In this document: positions 25,991-37,326 of the stretch, in pieces | How positions within the stretch are numbered: the stretch's first letter is position 1 | Layout: every line of letters starts with the position of its first letter | From: Jackrogersella multiformis | Taxonomy: Eukaryota; Ascomycota; Sordariomycetes; Xylariales; Hypoxylaceae | Length of the DNA: 64,000 nucleotides | Assembly (NCBI GenBank): GCA_902806575.1 | Contig: CADCXD010000011.1 | Location: 372,001-436,000, forward strand | Direction of reading: 5' to 3' | Position numbers and translations under genes: made by a program | Notes under the pieces: generated by a model | Database searches by the model: none | Seen by the model: the letters and a program-made list of their open reading frames with translations, nothing else | Told to the model about the DNA's origin: nothing

Positions 25991-26521
25991 TTCGGCGGGT
26001 TTGGTATTTGGTATTTGGTATTTGGTGTCCGTTGACTGTGGAGGTAAGTTTGGTGAAGATCGTGGTCGTTTGGTGAAGATTGGTATGGTGAGGTTGGTGA
26101 AGTGGAGGCTTGGGAGAGGTAGAGAAAGGTCGTGAAATGCTGAACTCAAAATTTATTTTTATTTTTTTCGACCCTTCAATTCTTCAATCGATGGGGTTAA
26201 ATAAATATGGGGCATTTCCAAGGCGGCCAATGAGAGTGTTAGGTTTGTATAGTATGATTTAAGTTCGGGGTTCTTATCGATAACACGGGCGGCTTACGTA
26301 ACTCCTCATATATTTACGTAAAGTAAACCTTGGAACTGTGCACTTAACATCATTTCTCATAAAGGAGACAGCATGGGATAAAATAGCTGAAGGATCTAAC
26401 CTTTATATCGATCAATTATCTACCTCTTAAGTATCCAAAACCCAGAATATCCAGCTACCGTTTCTTGCCGTCGTAGATATATATACATACGCCTTAACCA
26501 TGCACCAATTACTCCCGAAAT
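25991..26521. other. NOP10 5' region and GT25 3' flank
   Basis: No further gene. Three copies of TTTGGTA lie at about 26004-26030 (plus strand), immediately upstream of NOP10, and the motif TTGGTGAAG(A/T) recurs at about 26050-26105. A homopolymer-rich AT patch lies near 26150. Confidence 0.5.
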
Positions 26522-27788
26522 TCATTCCACCCATTGCTTCTCCGGTTCCAAGCCCCTAATTAGATTCCTCATGTTTAACCGTGTGCTGTACAAGATGTTC
26601 TCCGTGAACCCAACCTCGCGCACCTCCTCGTTCCCCCCATTGTTGATATCCGAGTCGCTACTTATCTTTCCCCTGGGCCGGTGATGCACGAACAGGCTTG
26701 GCACGATACTGACGCAGCGCATGCCGTTGACGCGCAGTCGACACATGTCGCTCAAGTGGTTGTCGAAGGGCTTCTGCTGGCCCTCGAGCCCCATGTATTG
26801 CAGCGCCTTTTGCGCCCCTGCCGCGCTCAGCGCATACGCGAAGCTGCATATGTTGTCTCCTGGCACATACACGATGCGCGTCCGCGGCGGGTAGTCGTCC
26901 CAGCTGAACGACCCGTTGGCTAGAAGGTGGCCCGGCAGCGGGACCGTCGGGTCGTCGCGGATGAGGATCTTGCGGGGGTCGCGCTGCTTGGGCGGGATCT
27001 GAAGATGTTCCGGTAGGCCTTCGTTGAATGTCGTTACGCACGAGCCCAGCCACAGCAAATCCCAATCCTGGCCGTACGGGCTCGGCGACTCGAGCCTCTG
27101 GTCCTGGTGGAAGTCCCTCTGCAGGGTGCGCGCCGCCTGCGCGAATTTCGCCAGTAGCTCTTTCACGTGGACGTCCCAGTCCATGTCATCCTCCATGATC
27201 AGCGCTGACGAGACTCCGTCCTCGACGATGCGCCGCATGGCGTTTACGTGGCCGCGCCAGGACCCCAGGTTGCTGTCTTGCATCGTCTCGCGGTTCCATC
27301 CCTAAGCAGCGCCTGTTAAATCTCCTGTATTTGGAGAGGGGGGACCAGAATACGCGATTTCATCAAATTAGAGTAGGAAAAGGGCGTGTGGGAGCTTACG
27401 AATGGCAGGGCCTTATCGGGAATCGTCTTCCCAGCCACGCCGTCTATCCAACTCAGCTGAAATCCCGTGAGGGACGACATCAATGTTAATGCATCGCGCT
27501 TATCCGATCGTTCGGGCAGTCCAATGACGAAAACTTTCTCGAACTATGAATGTGCAGCACTCGTTAGTCTGCTAATTGGTCTTTCGCGGCGGGGGCAAAA
27601 CTCACACCGAGCGTCGCATTGAAGGTGTCTGATTTGTCATATTTTCCCTTCGATGAAATCCAGCTCGTTGGACTCGATTTCGAGCCTATTCGATTGCGAA
27701 TGGATCCAGAGCCGAGCCATGTGACGAAAATACACACGAAGACCGCTGCGCCTATCACCAAACTGACATTGGGCCGTCCCGCGATCAT
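26522..27788 (-). CDS. Glycosyltransferase family 25 protein
   Basis: Exons 27788-27606, 27543-27400 and 27301-26522 give 368 residues. A signal anchor (about residues 8-26, VSLVIGAAVFVCIFVTWLG) predicts a type II Golgi/ER membrane protein. The catalytic domain opens NATLGFEKVFVIGLPERSDK after splicing, which is the GT25 N-terminal signature. It contains a metal-binding acidic motif IMEDDMDWD (about 146-150) and the C-terminal FDNHLSDMC and FVHHRPRGK. GT25 enzymes transfer galactose or glucose in bacteria and animals; the fungal substrate is unclear. The phases close exactly. Start: first ATG of the anchor exon. Confidence 0.93.
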
Positions 27789-29222
27789 GGCCGCGATCTG
27801 ATCAACACGTCACACTAACTCTAGGTTCTGAACCAAGTTCCATGCGGAATAAATATGGCTAGAAGGCTGCGAGGCCAGAAGATTACACCAGATTCAAAAC
27901 TTTCCAATTGTTTGTCCACGGTACGCAAGAGTGAGAAAACCTATATATCTCTAACGAAACTCCCACGTTCCACTAGTACGACTCTTACCAAAGGTCTAGA
28001 CCAGCTAGGTTGAGGACATCTTGACATTTAAGTGAGATATGACAGCCAACCGTAAATGTAACCAACAGGACAATTTACCATTTGATGCCAGCGTGCTCGC
28101 TTCCAACGCCGTAGCCAATCAATCCCGCCGGGAGGCACAGGGTGGCTGACAATCAACACCTAGTCTGTCAGAAACCAACTTAGCGTGAGATCGTATTACG
28201 ATGAAAGGAGTAGGTTTGAGGCCAATCGATCCTGCGATATCACGCCGCCCACCGGGCCACCACCGTTCGATGGCTCGGTTAAGTATACTAGAATGGTATC
28301 TCACGTAATATGGATTTGTTCGGTTACATTATGCGAGGAGATTGTGTATTACTTAATACCAGCTAGTTGCGACCAGCTTGAAATGTAATAATTCTTTGAC
28401 ATGGATGTATTAATGATGAGGATCTGTTTGACTATCAGGCACTCTTGGCAATGAGGCTCAATACCAACACGACTTGGCGAATTTACAGATGGTTACATTT
28501 TACCAACTAATTAGCGATAATTGAGACCATTAACAGTAAGTGATGTCGGTTTTCGGTTTTCGTTGTATCATTCTGCCGCAATAGCCATGGGCATGGGCGA
28601 GGGGAAATTTTGAGGAGAAGCGAGGTCCCTTTGGTTTGGTTTAGGGTTAGGGTTAAGCGTCAGAGCTGGATATCAGGGTTAGGGTTGAATTTGATTTGAC
28701 ATTATGAAGTCAAGAGACTTCAAACTTCATGTGAGTTTTAAGGTCTTAAGTTAATTACCTCTTGACATCCTGCGTATTAAACCGCATTGATGTACCTAGG
28801 TAGGTAATTATATATTTATTAGAAAATCTTAACATGAACTAAACTGGTTGAAATCAACTAGGGAAGCAATGATGATTGGGGACGTTCAGGGGTAATTCCT
28901 CTATATTACGAGATAAATAACTCGAACAAATTTAGGAGGACAGCAAAACATACCTAGTAAAGTTATAATTAATGGAGGAATGTTACCTAGATTTATAAAT
29001 ACAAAAAATGGCATATACCTACCTAGGTAACTATAGGACTAAATGAGAAGTAACCATACACCTAAGGCTGTCAAGGGAGAGATAATGGTGAGACCCAGCC
29101 ACCCGGGTGCCCCGCATCAAGGCAAACTCCTCTGTCTGCAGTTCCTCCTCACAACAATTTATCGCTGTTGGTTTGACTTAATATATCGGTTTGTTTTTCT
29201 ACAACTATTTTTATGACTGTAA
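27789..29222. other. Intergenic region with interstitial telomere-like repeats
   Basis: No gene is supported. TTAGGG units occur at 28641-28655 and again at 28675-28686. Exact TACCTAGGTA copies lie at 28793 and 29020. The small frame at 28185-28388 has no support. Confidence 0.6.
28641..28686 (+). repeat. Interstitial TTAGGG telomere-type repeats
   Basis: Two to three TTAGGG units at 28641-28655 and about two more at 28675-28686, separated by about 20 bp of unrelated sequence. TTAGGG is the usual telomere unit of filamentous fungi; here it lies internally between two genes. Confidence 0.75.
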
Positions 29223-30497
29223 ATGAAACAACTCATCCGGAAACTCACACCTCCACACAGCGATAAAGTGTTGGGAAATAGCATAAGAACCAGGGTTGCG
29301 AATGCGCAAGACTTGGTGTTCAAGGCAGCACCGCTAGATAGGGATACTATGGCTAACTTGACTGCTTTTCGTAGTAAAGATGAGACAGAATCATCTACTG
29401 CATCGCATCGTAATTAGCTTCATCTCTTACTATTAACCTTGTATATGCCATCGCTGATACTCTCAACAGCTAACGATAAGATTCATAAGTTCTCATACGT
29501 CCCAGGCTTCTTTGAAGACTATGCCAAGATTGCAAAATCATCTCCTGAAGAAAAGGTCTCAACGCAACCTGCTCTAGGGATCATACAGCGAGATTATGAT
29601 GGACCGAATATAAATACTGAACACAGTGGAAAGGCAACTAAGCAATGGGTTCGATTCGCAAATTATGTCGAGTATCTTAATCGACGACATCAAAATGACG
29701 ACATATCATACAAACTAATGTATGTAATACGACACGGAAGAGGCATTCATAATGTAAAGATGGATGAGCTTCTACTCTCCGAAAAGGCTGGGCAGCTTGA
29801 AATGGTCCATGGAAAACTATCGACCTGGAAAGTGAGATAAGGTTTTTTATCTTACCATTTATCACTTCTACCCCTTTTTCACCAAGACTGATGAGAACAG
29901 AATTATTGGGCTCACGAAGATGGAGACGGTAAGGTGATATGGGCCGATGCTCATCTAGTAGACCAGGGCATCACACAAGCACGTAATCTCGCCAAATTAT
30001 GGCTAGACGAAGACGAGAGAGATGCGTTGCCCCTACCAAGAACAATCTACACAAGTCCCCTTACGCGATGCCTCGAAACTACGAAACTTGTGTATTCCCC
30101 AGTCATGGCTGAGCACGGAAGGCGTCTCCAACCGATCATAAAGGAAAACCTCAGGGAGCGAGTTACGGATCATACATGTGACAGACGAAGTTCCCGATTG
30201 TGGATAGAGCGTAACTACCCGGACTACATCATCGAAGAAGGGTTTTCGGAACTGGATACAAGCTGGAATGCCAATAGATCAGAAACACTCGAGCAACATA
30301 TTAATAGGACACAATGGCTCCTAGACGACATCTTCGCAAATGATACATCTCCCATCATTTCCCTGACCACTCATTCTTACACCATCACCGCTCTCCTTGC
30401 CGTTCTCGGATACCCTAAATTTCTCGTTAATGAGGGAACACTTGTGCCACTATTCGTCAAGGCGGAAAAGGCCACACCGAAAACCCCGCCCGCCTAA
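29223..30497 (+). CDS. Histidine phosphatase superfamily (phosphoglycerate mutase-like) protein
   Basis: Exons 29223-29409, 29470-29831 and 29901-30497 close in phase (381 residues). The last two exons are certain: FSYVPGFFEDYAKIA, the catalytic RHGRGIHN (H about 151), NYWAHEDGDGKVIWADAHL across the intron, SPLTRCLETT, and the second histidine in SLTTHSYTITALLA. This is the branch-1 histidine phosphatase fold common in fungal genomes; the substrate is unknown. The usual Glu after RHG is Arg here. The first exon has no recognisable domain; an alternative start is the ATG at 29445. Gene function as a phosphatase or mutase is family-level only. Confidence 0.85.
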
Positions 30498-30939
30498 GCA
30501 TTCACGTACATATAGACAGGCGGCTTTGGGGCGTGAGGTGCACCACACGAAGAAGCTTTTTCGACCACTTGTCAGGTTGCCTCGAGTACACATCAGTGAT
30601 ATGGGCGCAGGCCCCGCTCCATCAATTTACTATCTTGCCGCTGGTAGGACGGACAGTGACGCACCCCTGAGCTGATTGGGTCGTCTCCTGCTGAGGGGCT
30701 TCCGTGACATGCAGCTGCGGAAGTGCAAGAAAGCCCCCTAAGCTGCATGCTAAGTAACAATGTGACACAGATGTTTTCATGAGGCTCTAGGCATATTATT
30801 CCGGGATCTAAATTATTTATTATTCTTTTAATATTGTTATGGGAGTTGGTTGGAGTCTTGTTCGTTGACATTCTTATTTCTTTTCTATCTGGATGAGGTT
30901 TTATTACGCTGGACGGCAGTACTCATCAGATCTATATCA
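30498..30939. other. Intergenic region upstream of the CorA-like gene
   Basis: No gene is supported. The frames on both strands overlap each other and lack similarity. The TTG-initiated extension before 30940 is open but is not needed for the downstream protein. Confidence 0.5.
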
Positions 30940-32375
30940 ATGGATATTCTACGGGAGATTTCACGCCGGTCATTGCAAGGCAACGTGAAGGCCACCTCGC
31001 CGTCTGAAAACCGTGTCTTACAGGCCACCGCACTACCCAATTCAGACATGAATTTTGATATCGACGACATCGATGAGGCGAATCTCTTCGATAAGATTTA
31101 TAACGGCCTGTTGTTCACCCAACTCAGCCCGGCAAGGCATAGCATGAACGTCGTGTTCTTCTCGAAGACGCAGTGGAAAGAAATCAGCAAAGACAAAGCT
31201 CCGGGCGGCAAGTTCTTGAAGGTTTTTGACTACCTACGACTTGACGATGCGCTGCTTGCATACCTCCTCTCCTCGAGGTCTGGTTGGTTTCCCGTGGCTG
31301 GTGATAAACTGCATAGCTTCGTGATCAAGGACTACCTCTACATGCTAGCGTGGACCTTCGACCCGACTACGCTCGAGACGCGCGAAGTGATTACGAAGGT
31401 CGATCCAGCCTGAAGGGTCCCGATGGAAATTTCCACTTACCGGGGCTTCAAGCCGCGCATCTCTACCACCCCCTTTCTCTTGCATGCCTGTGCCTCGCGG
31501 ACTTCGTGTTCTACTTCGACGAACTTATCGTCGACGAAGGATATACAATCGGCAATATCGAAGACGACACAGGCCATGGCTTGTGGAAAAGGGAGAAGAC
31601 CAACAGGCGGGCGGTTGATTTGACCAGGCTTATGGATGCCTCGAGGAATATCGCCAGAATCATTGGAATATTTGCCAACCTCTTCAAAAGCGTCGACGTA
31701 ACACACACTATTACTGAGTCCTTGCACGATAGGAAAACATGGAAAGACTGGTACAAGAGCCACAGGAGTGACGAGGAGTCTACGAAACGATTTGACGAGT
31801 GCACTTCGTCTTTCAGCTCGGCTGTCGGGTTGCTGAAGCTGCGTATCAAGACTATTAGGCAATCCGGACGTGTTATAGACGAGCGAGCCAAAGCACAATC
31901 GAATGTGGTATGTGTTAACAAACCATCTTATCATACCCCTTTTTTTCAAACTCGGGACTTACATACGGACCTGTAGATAGCAGCTCTCATCCGACGAGAA
32001 GACGCGCGCACGAGCCACGACCTCGCAAAAGCCAGCAAGGAGCTCGCGGAAGCGAGCAAGAAGGACAGCTCCGACATGAAGGTGATCGCCATCATGACCA
32101 TGGCGTTCCTTCCCGCCACCTTCTTCGCCGCGCTCTTCGACATGCCCACGCTCGACTGGAGCCAGGCGGACGTGATCACGTCCAACTTCTGGATCTACTG
32201 GGCCTTCACGCTGCCCACGACTTTCCTCGTCTTCCTCATGTGGGATGTGCTGAACGAGCAGAAGATGTATCTGTGGCTGAGGAGCGCGTTTGGTAGGAAG
32301 GCTGGGAAGAAGTTATGTGGGAGCCCGCGTGATAGACGCTCGACGGAGATACCGGAGTGGAATTATAATGTATAG
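30940..32375 (+). pseudogene. CorA-like Mg2+ transporter-type membrane protein, one frameshift
   Basis: Frame 1 runs from MDILREISRRSLQ to about 31398 and ends ITKVDPA-stop. The conserved continuation, GRSSLKGPDGNFHLPGLQAAHL, is read in another frame from 31398. A single missing G in an AAGG(G)TCGA run at 31396-31401 would join them without loss of residues. The rest continues to 31907, then exon 31977-32375; the repaired length would be 455. Two C-terminal membrane helices (VIAIMTMAFLPATFFAALF and WIYWAFTLPTTFLVFLMW) after a long helical region with DSSDMKVIA match the fungal CorA-like family. The GMN motif of true CorA is not present between the helices. Recent pseudogene or sequence error are both possible. 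Confidence 0.82.
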
Positions 32376-33098
32376 GGGCTATTGAGTTGGGTTGGGAAGC
32401 ATAATGATCATGATGATTTGAATGGATTACTTAACCACTAATAGAAAATATATCCTAGTTTCCGATGCGGAGTAAATAATTATGTGTAGATATATTTAGA
32501 GGACCGGTCTGCCAGGGGAGAATAGGGGAACTCCTATCGTACCCTTATGGACTTTATATTTATAATATAAATGAGGCAAATATTCCCTTGCCGGGCAGAC
32601 ATTATAATGGTTGGGTTTAAAATCCAGTCGTCGTATACCATCTACACGGTTACTATGTCCCTAGTCCCCCTAGTCCACCACCCCGATTCCATCCCAAATC
32701 GATACCACGAAGCACAAAAGTTACCATAAAGCAATTCATATTTACCTACATACCCCTTAAATAACAAAGGATCGAAGCTTTGGTAGAATGATACCTTTCA
32801 ACATTTCATAAAACCACATATATGCATAACTATCGCTAAAAGCACCCCCCAATCGTTAGTCCTAAACCGTCGCAAATATGCAAATTCGATGACGCCTTGA
32901 TTGCGTAAAGCCAATAACTCTCGACTATAAGGTACTACCCGCTTACAAGCAAATAACTTCATCCTCTGTAGAACAAGTCGTTTTCCTGCCTACCATATTA
33001 TTTAAAATTCGTTATATTACAAGAAATTAGAAATTTCGATAAGAACTATTCCGCGTCTATTAATTTCATCCTCACAATTCTACAAGTCTACCTCAACC
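32376..33098. other. Intergenic region
   Basis: AT-rich non-coding DNA with TTATAATATAA-type runs near 32560-32600. No gene seen. Confidence 0.5.
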
Positions 33099-33715
33099 AT
33101 GTACATCCCCTCTACGCAGAGCGTCCTGACGGCCGGACTCGCTCTAACCGGCAGTCTCACGAAGCGTAAGGCCAATCCCCATCCCCATCTCCCCCTTCAT
33201 CCTATTATTTCAGAACCCTACCTTCTTCCAAGCTAGAAATAGCCACTCCCCCCCCTTTCGTATCACCAACTAACACCCCGTCCTCTAGTAGTAAGCACCA
33301 TAGCGCAGGGCTCGGTCCTGGACTTCGCGGTGGCCAAGTGCGTGGACGGCGACGGCAACGCGCGGTGCTCGAAGCCGTTCGTGGTGGCGCGGTCGACGTG
33401 CTACCGGCTGAAGTGGAAGACGGAGGGCGCGCTCACGCACACCACGGCCGAGGTGCGCGACGCCGGCAGCGGCGAGCTGGTGTTCTACCGCGACACCGAC
33501 GGCGAGTGGAAGCCCGAGAAGGGGGAGGTGAGTTTGCTTTACCCTGAAGGAAGAAGAAAAAGAACCTTAGAAAAGGAGGGAAAAGGGAGTAAGGTGTGTG
33601 TTGGTGCTTGCTAACCAGTATTGGCGTGCGGCAGCTCGTGTATCTCGATTTCAAGCCGAAGGTTCCGTCGACCGGGAACCAGACCGTGGATTATGTGGTT
33701 ACGACATGCGAATGA
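33099..33715 (+). CDS. Small possibly secreted protein with four cysteines
   Basis: Exons 33099-33165, 33289-33527 and 33635-33715 close in phase to 128 residues. The N-terminus is hydrophobic (VLTAGLALTG, then LVSTIAQG) and could be a weak signal peptide of about 30 residues. The mature part holds CVDGDGNARC, a central STCYRLKW and a terminal TTCE, four cysteines that could form two disulfides. No family recognised. It resembles small secreted fungal proteins in size and layout, but effector status is inference. The middle exon is very GC-rich. Confidence in the exons is fair because all three phases close and each splice site is canonical. Confidence 0.7.
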
Positions 33716-34360
33716 ATCTAGGTTAGCGACGTATGGATTGTTGAATCGGTGTTATTTAACCTAGGGACTTGTTGGTCGTAGGAGTTTATGCTAAGTACTT
33801 CTACTGGGTGGGTAAAATACGGGTTGGTGGTGTTTACATTGTTAAATCAAGTATGAATTAAGTACGCTTCAAGGAGACCATGATACATACATACATAGTT
33901 CGATCAAAGTCCTTGGCTCAACACCCGATTCTAATGAGAATGTTGCGTGGATGTAAGATTACACAATAGAGGGAAGCTAAATTGTATACTTAAAAAGGGC
34001 TTTTATAATTGTCCATCCGTAGAGTATAATTTGACGAGCTCCATGTCGCTCAACCCCTATAGGAATAACGACTTGCCGTATTCATCTTACTTGAGGGTGG
34101 ATACAATCTACAGCATGCCTCATGAGATTCTCAAGGATAAATATTTGGAGCTTACACAAAAGTCATGTGAGAGACTAAAAGGGTTTGTTAAACGAAGAGG
34201 ACTTGTCTGATGCTAACTCGGAGTCAGTAGTAATAGATGAGTCGTATAGCTAAGTCGTTTATTTAATTCAAATACTATTTCATATCAAACGTTTCAAGAT
34301 GAGTAAACAAGGCCACGTAGCTAAAGACATTGGTTCGCCAGTCGTAACACTTATCATCAT
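33716..34360. other. Intergenic region
   Basis: An unsupported 87-codon frame at 33947-34210 lacks similarity. No other feature seen. Confidence 0.5.
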
Positions 34361-36340
34361 TCATCTCCATACAGAGCGCGGTACCAACTCCGCTTCATGC
34401 GCATCTATGGCTCGACCTTTAATTCTGGAAGGCCCCGATTCAAAAGGAATCCAGTTGAAGTCTTCATCCCAAGTACCAGCCTTAGTATAATCTCCGCTAT
34501 CGGTACCGGACATGAAACCAAACCGGAAGTACTCGTTATAGATCGAGCCGTTGTCGCGAGACCAGGTAAAATTATCTGAGCCCTCGTCGCCGAAAAAACC
34601 ACGATATCTTTCCACATCGTTGACTAGCACGCTGATGCCGTCATATCGTAGCCCCGGAGAAGCCTGCCATACGAATGTGATAGTCGAAAGAGTCGCGTTA
34701 ACAATAGGCTCGAGAATCACAGGAAGCGGAGAACCCAATTGGGCGTCACCCTGTAAATCCCCCGACGTTTGCAAAACCGCGTCAAAGCCCCAGCGAGCAA
34801 TGCCATTAATAAAAAACCCGATTAGTATACCTTGGTAGAGCAAGGATGGCCTCGTCTGTATGCTAGTGCCTGGTACGAGGAGCAATGCTAGGATATAATG
34901 ATGAATGCGCAAGTTGAGACCGGGCAGCACAAGGCAGATAATAATTCCTGCGAGGAACAAGGCGTATAGTTTGAGTAAACGTATCAATCTGCCCTCCTGT
35001 CGGAAACACCATATCTGACCGACAACCACGACAAAGAGCACTATGACGATGACGGAGAGTGCTGCTTTAGCTCCAGGCTGCTGGTTGAGATCGTGCGCGG
35101 TCAAGCGCTGGATCGGGATGAAATCAAAGGTGTAATTGGTAAGCGCCCCGACCCAACAGCCACCTAACCACAAAACTGTCTTTTCAACTTGAGCCGTGAG
35201 GCCACGAAGAGTTCTTCGCACACCCATCTTGTCGTAAAATACCCAAGCACAAAACATGGCGGGAAGGAATTTGCCTAGGATATCGGAGAACAAAGCAGAG
35301 ACTGATGAGTAGGACGGCGCGTCGGAAGCCATACCCACTTGCCAAAAGATACCAATAAAAATGGTGAAGAAAAATACCGACGATGATGCAGTGAATAGGG
35401 ATAAGACGGAGGTGAAAACCACCGATAGCGCCAAAAGTGACCATCTGACGTCCTTGGCTCGACATTCGATCCCCTGTTGAAAGGTAATCGACAGCGGGAA
35501 GTAAGAATCGAAGCCGGTGCTCTTGATGCCGTGTCTGTCCGTGCCGATGAAGTTCTGTTGCTGTCCTATGAGGGACACGACACCGCAGCCACCTTGGGAG
35601 TTCGAGATAATGCCGGAATGGATGGCGGCTCCGCAAATAAAGGAATCACCCCGGTATATGGGATTATCCTCGGTGGTGGGATCGGGAGGTCCTCCGACGA
35701 CCAAGGGGGCGTAGACTACCTCCTGATTCCCTACTGCTCGGGGGTTGAGGACTCGGTAGCTTGCGCAGTTTGAGGGACAGCGAAAGGCGAAGGCACTGGA
35801 ATTGAACGGTCTACAATTAACGCCATCGATGCCGCAGCCATTGTTGCGGGTCCAGTATGCCACACCACATCCTATATCTGTAGGTATACCATATGTCGCA
35901 ACTTCAGAAGCGACCTGGCCCCGCCATATAATGATAACAAAGGTGATGATCCATACAGCGACGTAGCCCATGTATAGCAAGATTTGATGATTCCTATTTG
36001 GGAGGAACTTGTCGAGAAAGCGAAGCGGCGCATGCTGGACAACTGGGAAAAGCGGTTGGATCTTCCAGTCCTTGGGGTTCTGAGGACCACTCATCCACTT
36101 AAAGGTAGCCTTCCCATATTTCCGGATAGGATATGGAACCCATTTCCACTTCTTCCAAGCGCCTTGGTCTTGCATAAAGCGCGGAGTTGGTGGATCGTCG
36201 TCTTCGTTGAATTCAAGATGTTCGGGGCTGGAGCTGGGGCCGCCGAGCGGATCGTCCGGATGCGTCGGTGGAGAGCTGCGCTGCCGCTGCTGTTCGATGT
36301 CAGGAGAGACTGAACGGGTTTCTAACTGATTGTTACTCAT
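34361..36340 (-). CDS. LCCL-domain multi-pass membrane protein
   Basis: Intronless, 659 residues. A disordered Pro/Ser/acidic N-terminus leads to a conserved cytosolic segment (WKWVPYPIRKYGKATFKWMSG). A first membrane helix lies at about 121-140 (LLYMGYVAVWIITFVIIIW). The LCCL domain spans about 165-290, with GCGIDGVNCRPF, FRCPSNC, SFICGAAIHSG and GGCGVVSLIG. After it come seven or so further hydrophobic segments and a C-terminal soluble domain ending FESGPSRIKGRAIDAHEAE. LCCL domains are disulfide-stabilised and extracellular or lumenal. Fungal proteins of this build are conserved but have no established role. The ATG at 36340 opens the conserved frame. Confidence 0.93.
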   Translation of the reverse strand: MSNNQLETRSVSPDIEQQRQRSSPPTHPDDPLGGPSSSPEHLEFNEDDDPPTPRFMQDQGAWKKWKWVPYPIRKYGKATFKWMSGPQNPKDWKIQPLFPVVQHAPLRFLDKFLPNRNHQILLYMGYVAVWIITFVIIIWRGQVASEVATYGIPTDIGCGVAYWTRNNGCGIDGVNCRPFNSSAFAFRCPSNCASYRVLNPRAVGNQEVVYAPLVVGGPPDPTTEDNPIYRGDSFICGAAIHSGIISNSQGGCGVVSLIGQQQNFIGTDRHGIKSTGFDSYFPLSITFQQGIECRAKDVRWSLLALSVVFTSVLSLFTASSSVFFFTIFIGIFWQVGMASDAPSYSSVSALFSDILGKFLPAMFCAWVFYDKMGVRRTLRGLTAQVEKTVLWLGGCWVGALTNYTFDFIPIQRLTAHDLNQQPGAKAALSVIVIVLFVVVVGQIWCFRQEGRLIRLLKLYALFLAGIIICLVLPGLNLRIHHYILALLLVPGTSIQTRPSLLYQGILIGFFINGIARWGFDAVLQTSGDLQGDAQLGSPLPVILEPIVNATLSTITFVWQASPGLRYDGISVLVNDVERYRGFFGDEGSDNFTWSRDNGSIYNEYFRFGFMSGTDSGDYTKAGTWDEDFNWIPFESGPSRIKGRAIDAHEAELVPRSVWR

Positions 36341-37326
36341 GATGATATGGAACTATATATTGTAGAATATCTATTAGCGACCAGGTCCTGAACAAAGAGG
36401 AGTCGTTGAAGGGCTTAGCTTAGCTTACAACTCGAAGGCTGAGAGATACTAGAGATATAATACAGCAAACTTCACCTGTGGATCACAAAGAGATGGACGA
36501 CTCTATACCTATAACGATATAAACGGTAAAGGATACATGGGATCAAAATATAATGAGTTACGATGTGGAATGTGACCGCACGAACCGAGAACCCGCTCAG
36601 CCTTCGAAAGTTGTAGGAGTAAGAATAAGAAATAGAAAGTGGTTGGTTGAACGGTTGGACTTGGTTAACGCTGACGGGCTCGTGATTTCCAAGGTTGTTT
36701 AGGGAAGGAATAGGAACCGGGGTACCTACACGTACTACCTACCTGGGTAACACGTACATGCCTAGACATGAATCGGACGCTGAGACACGAAACAGTCCAG
36801 GCAAACCTAGATTAGTCACACCCAGCCCATTGGGCAGGTGGGGTGGTGGTGAATAACCATTGGTCTTCCTTTGTTTTCTTGTTTCTTGACAGGAACAAGT
36901 GGATCCCAGCGGGACGTTTCCAACTTTCGCAGCATCGGAATGCGGCAGTGCGGGACCTCCAAGTCCCCGATCGTTATCGCTAGTGTACATTCTTGTTTAT
37001 CATTATCGATATCGAAGATCACCCCGTTCTTTCATTCACTGACACCGTGGTGTGTGGACATCATGGATACCTCTCCGTGTAACTACGAGTTTCGGCGCCT
37101 TATGAAATCATGAAAATTCACTAAGACCATACTTCTACTATTCACAAACATAGAAGCCTTTACTCCCGATGTTATGAATTAATTTTTTATATCCGAGAAA
37201 TCCTTTCTTAGCAATGGATATATGATATATATAAATTTGTGCCTTAATTACCAGGTAGCTACCTAGGTATATAACAGCTATATAACCACTTCTTAACAAC
37301 GGAACCCGGAAATACGGCATCTAAAT
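36341..37326. other. Divergent interval between LCCL and QTRT2 genes
   Basis: No gene is supported. It includes TACACGTACTACCTACCTGG near 36726 and an exact TACCTAGGTA at 37260-37269, only 57 bp before the QTRT2 start codon. Confidence 0.5.
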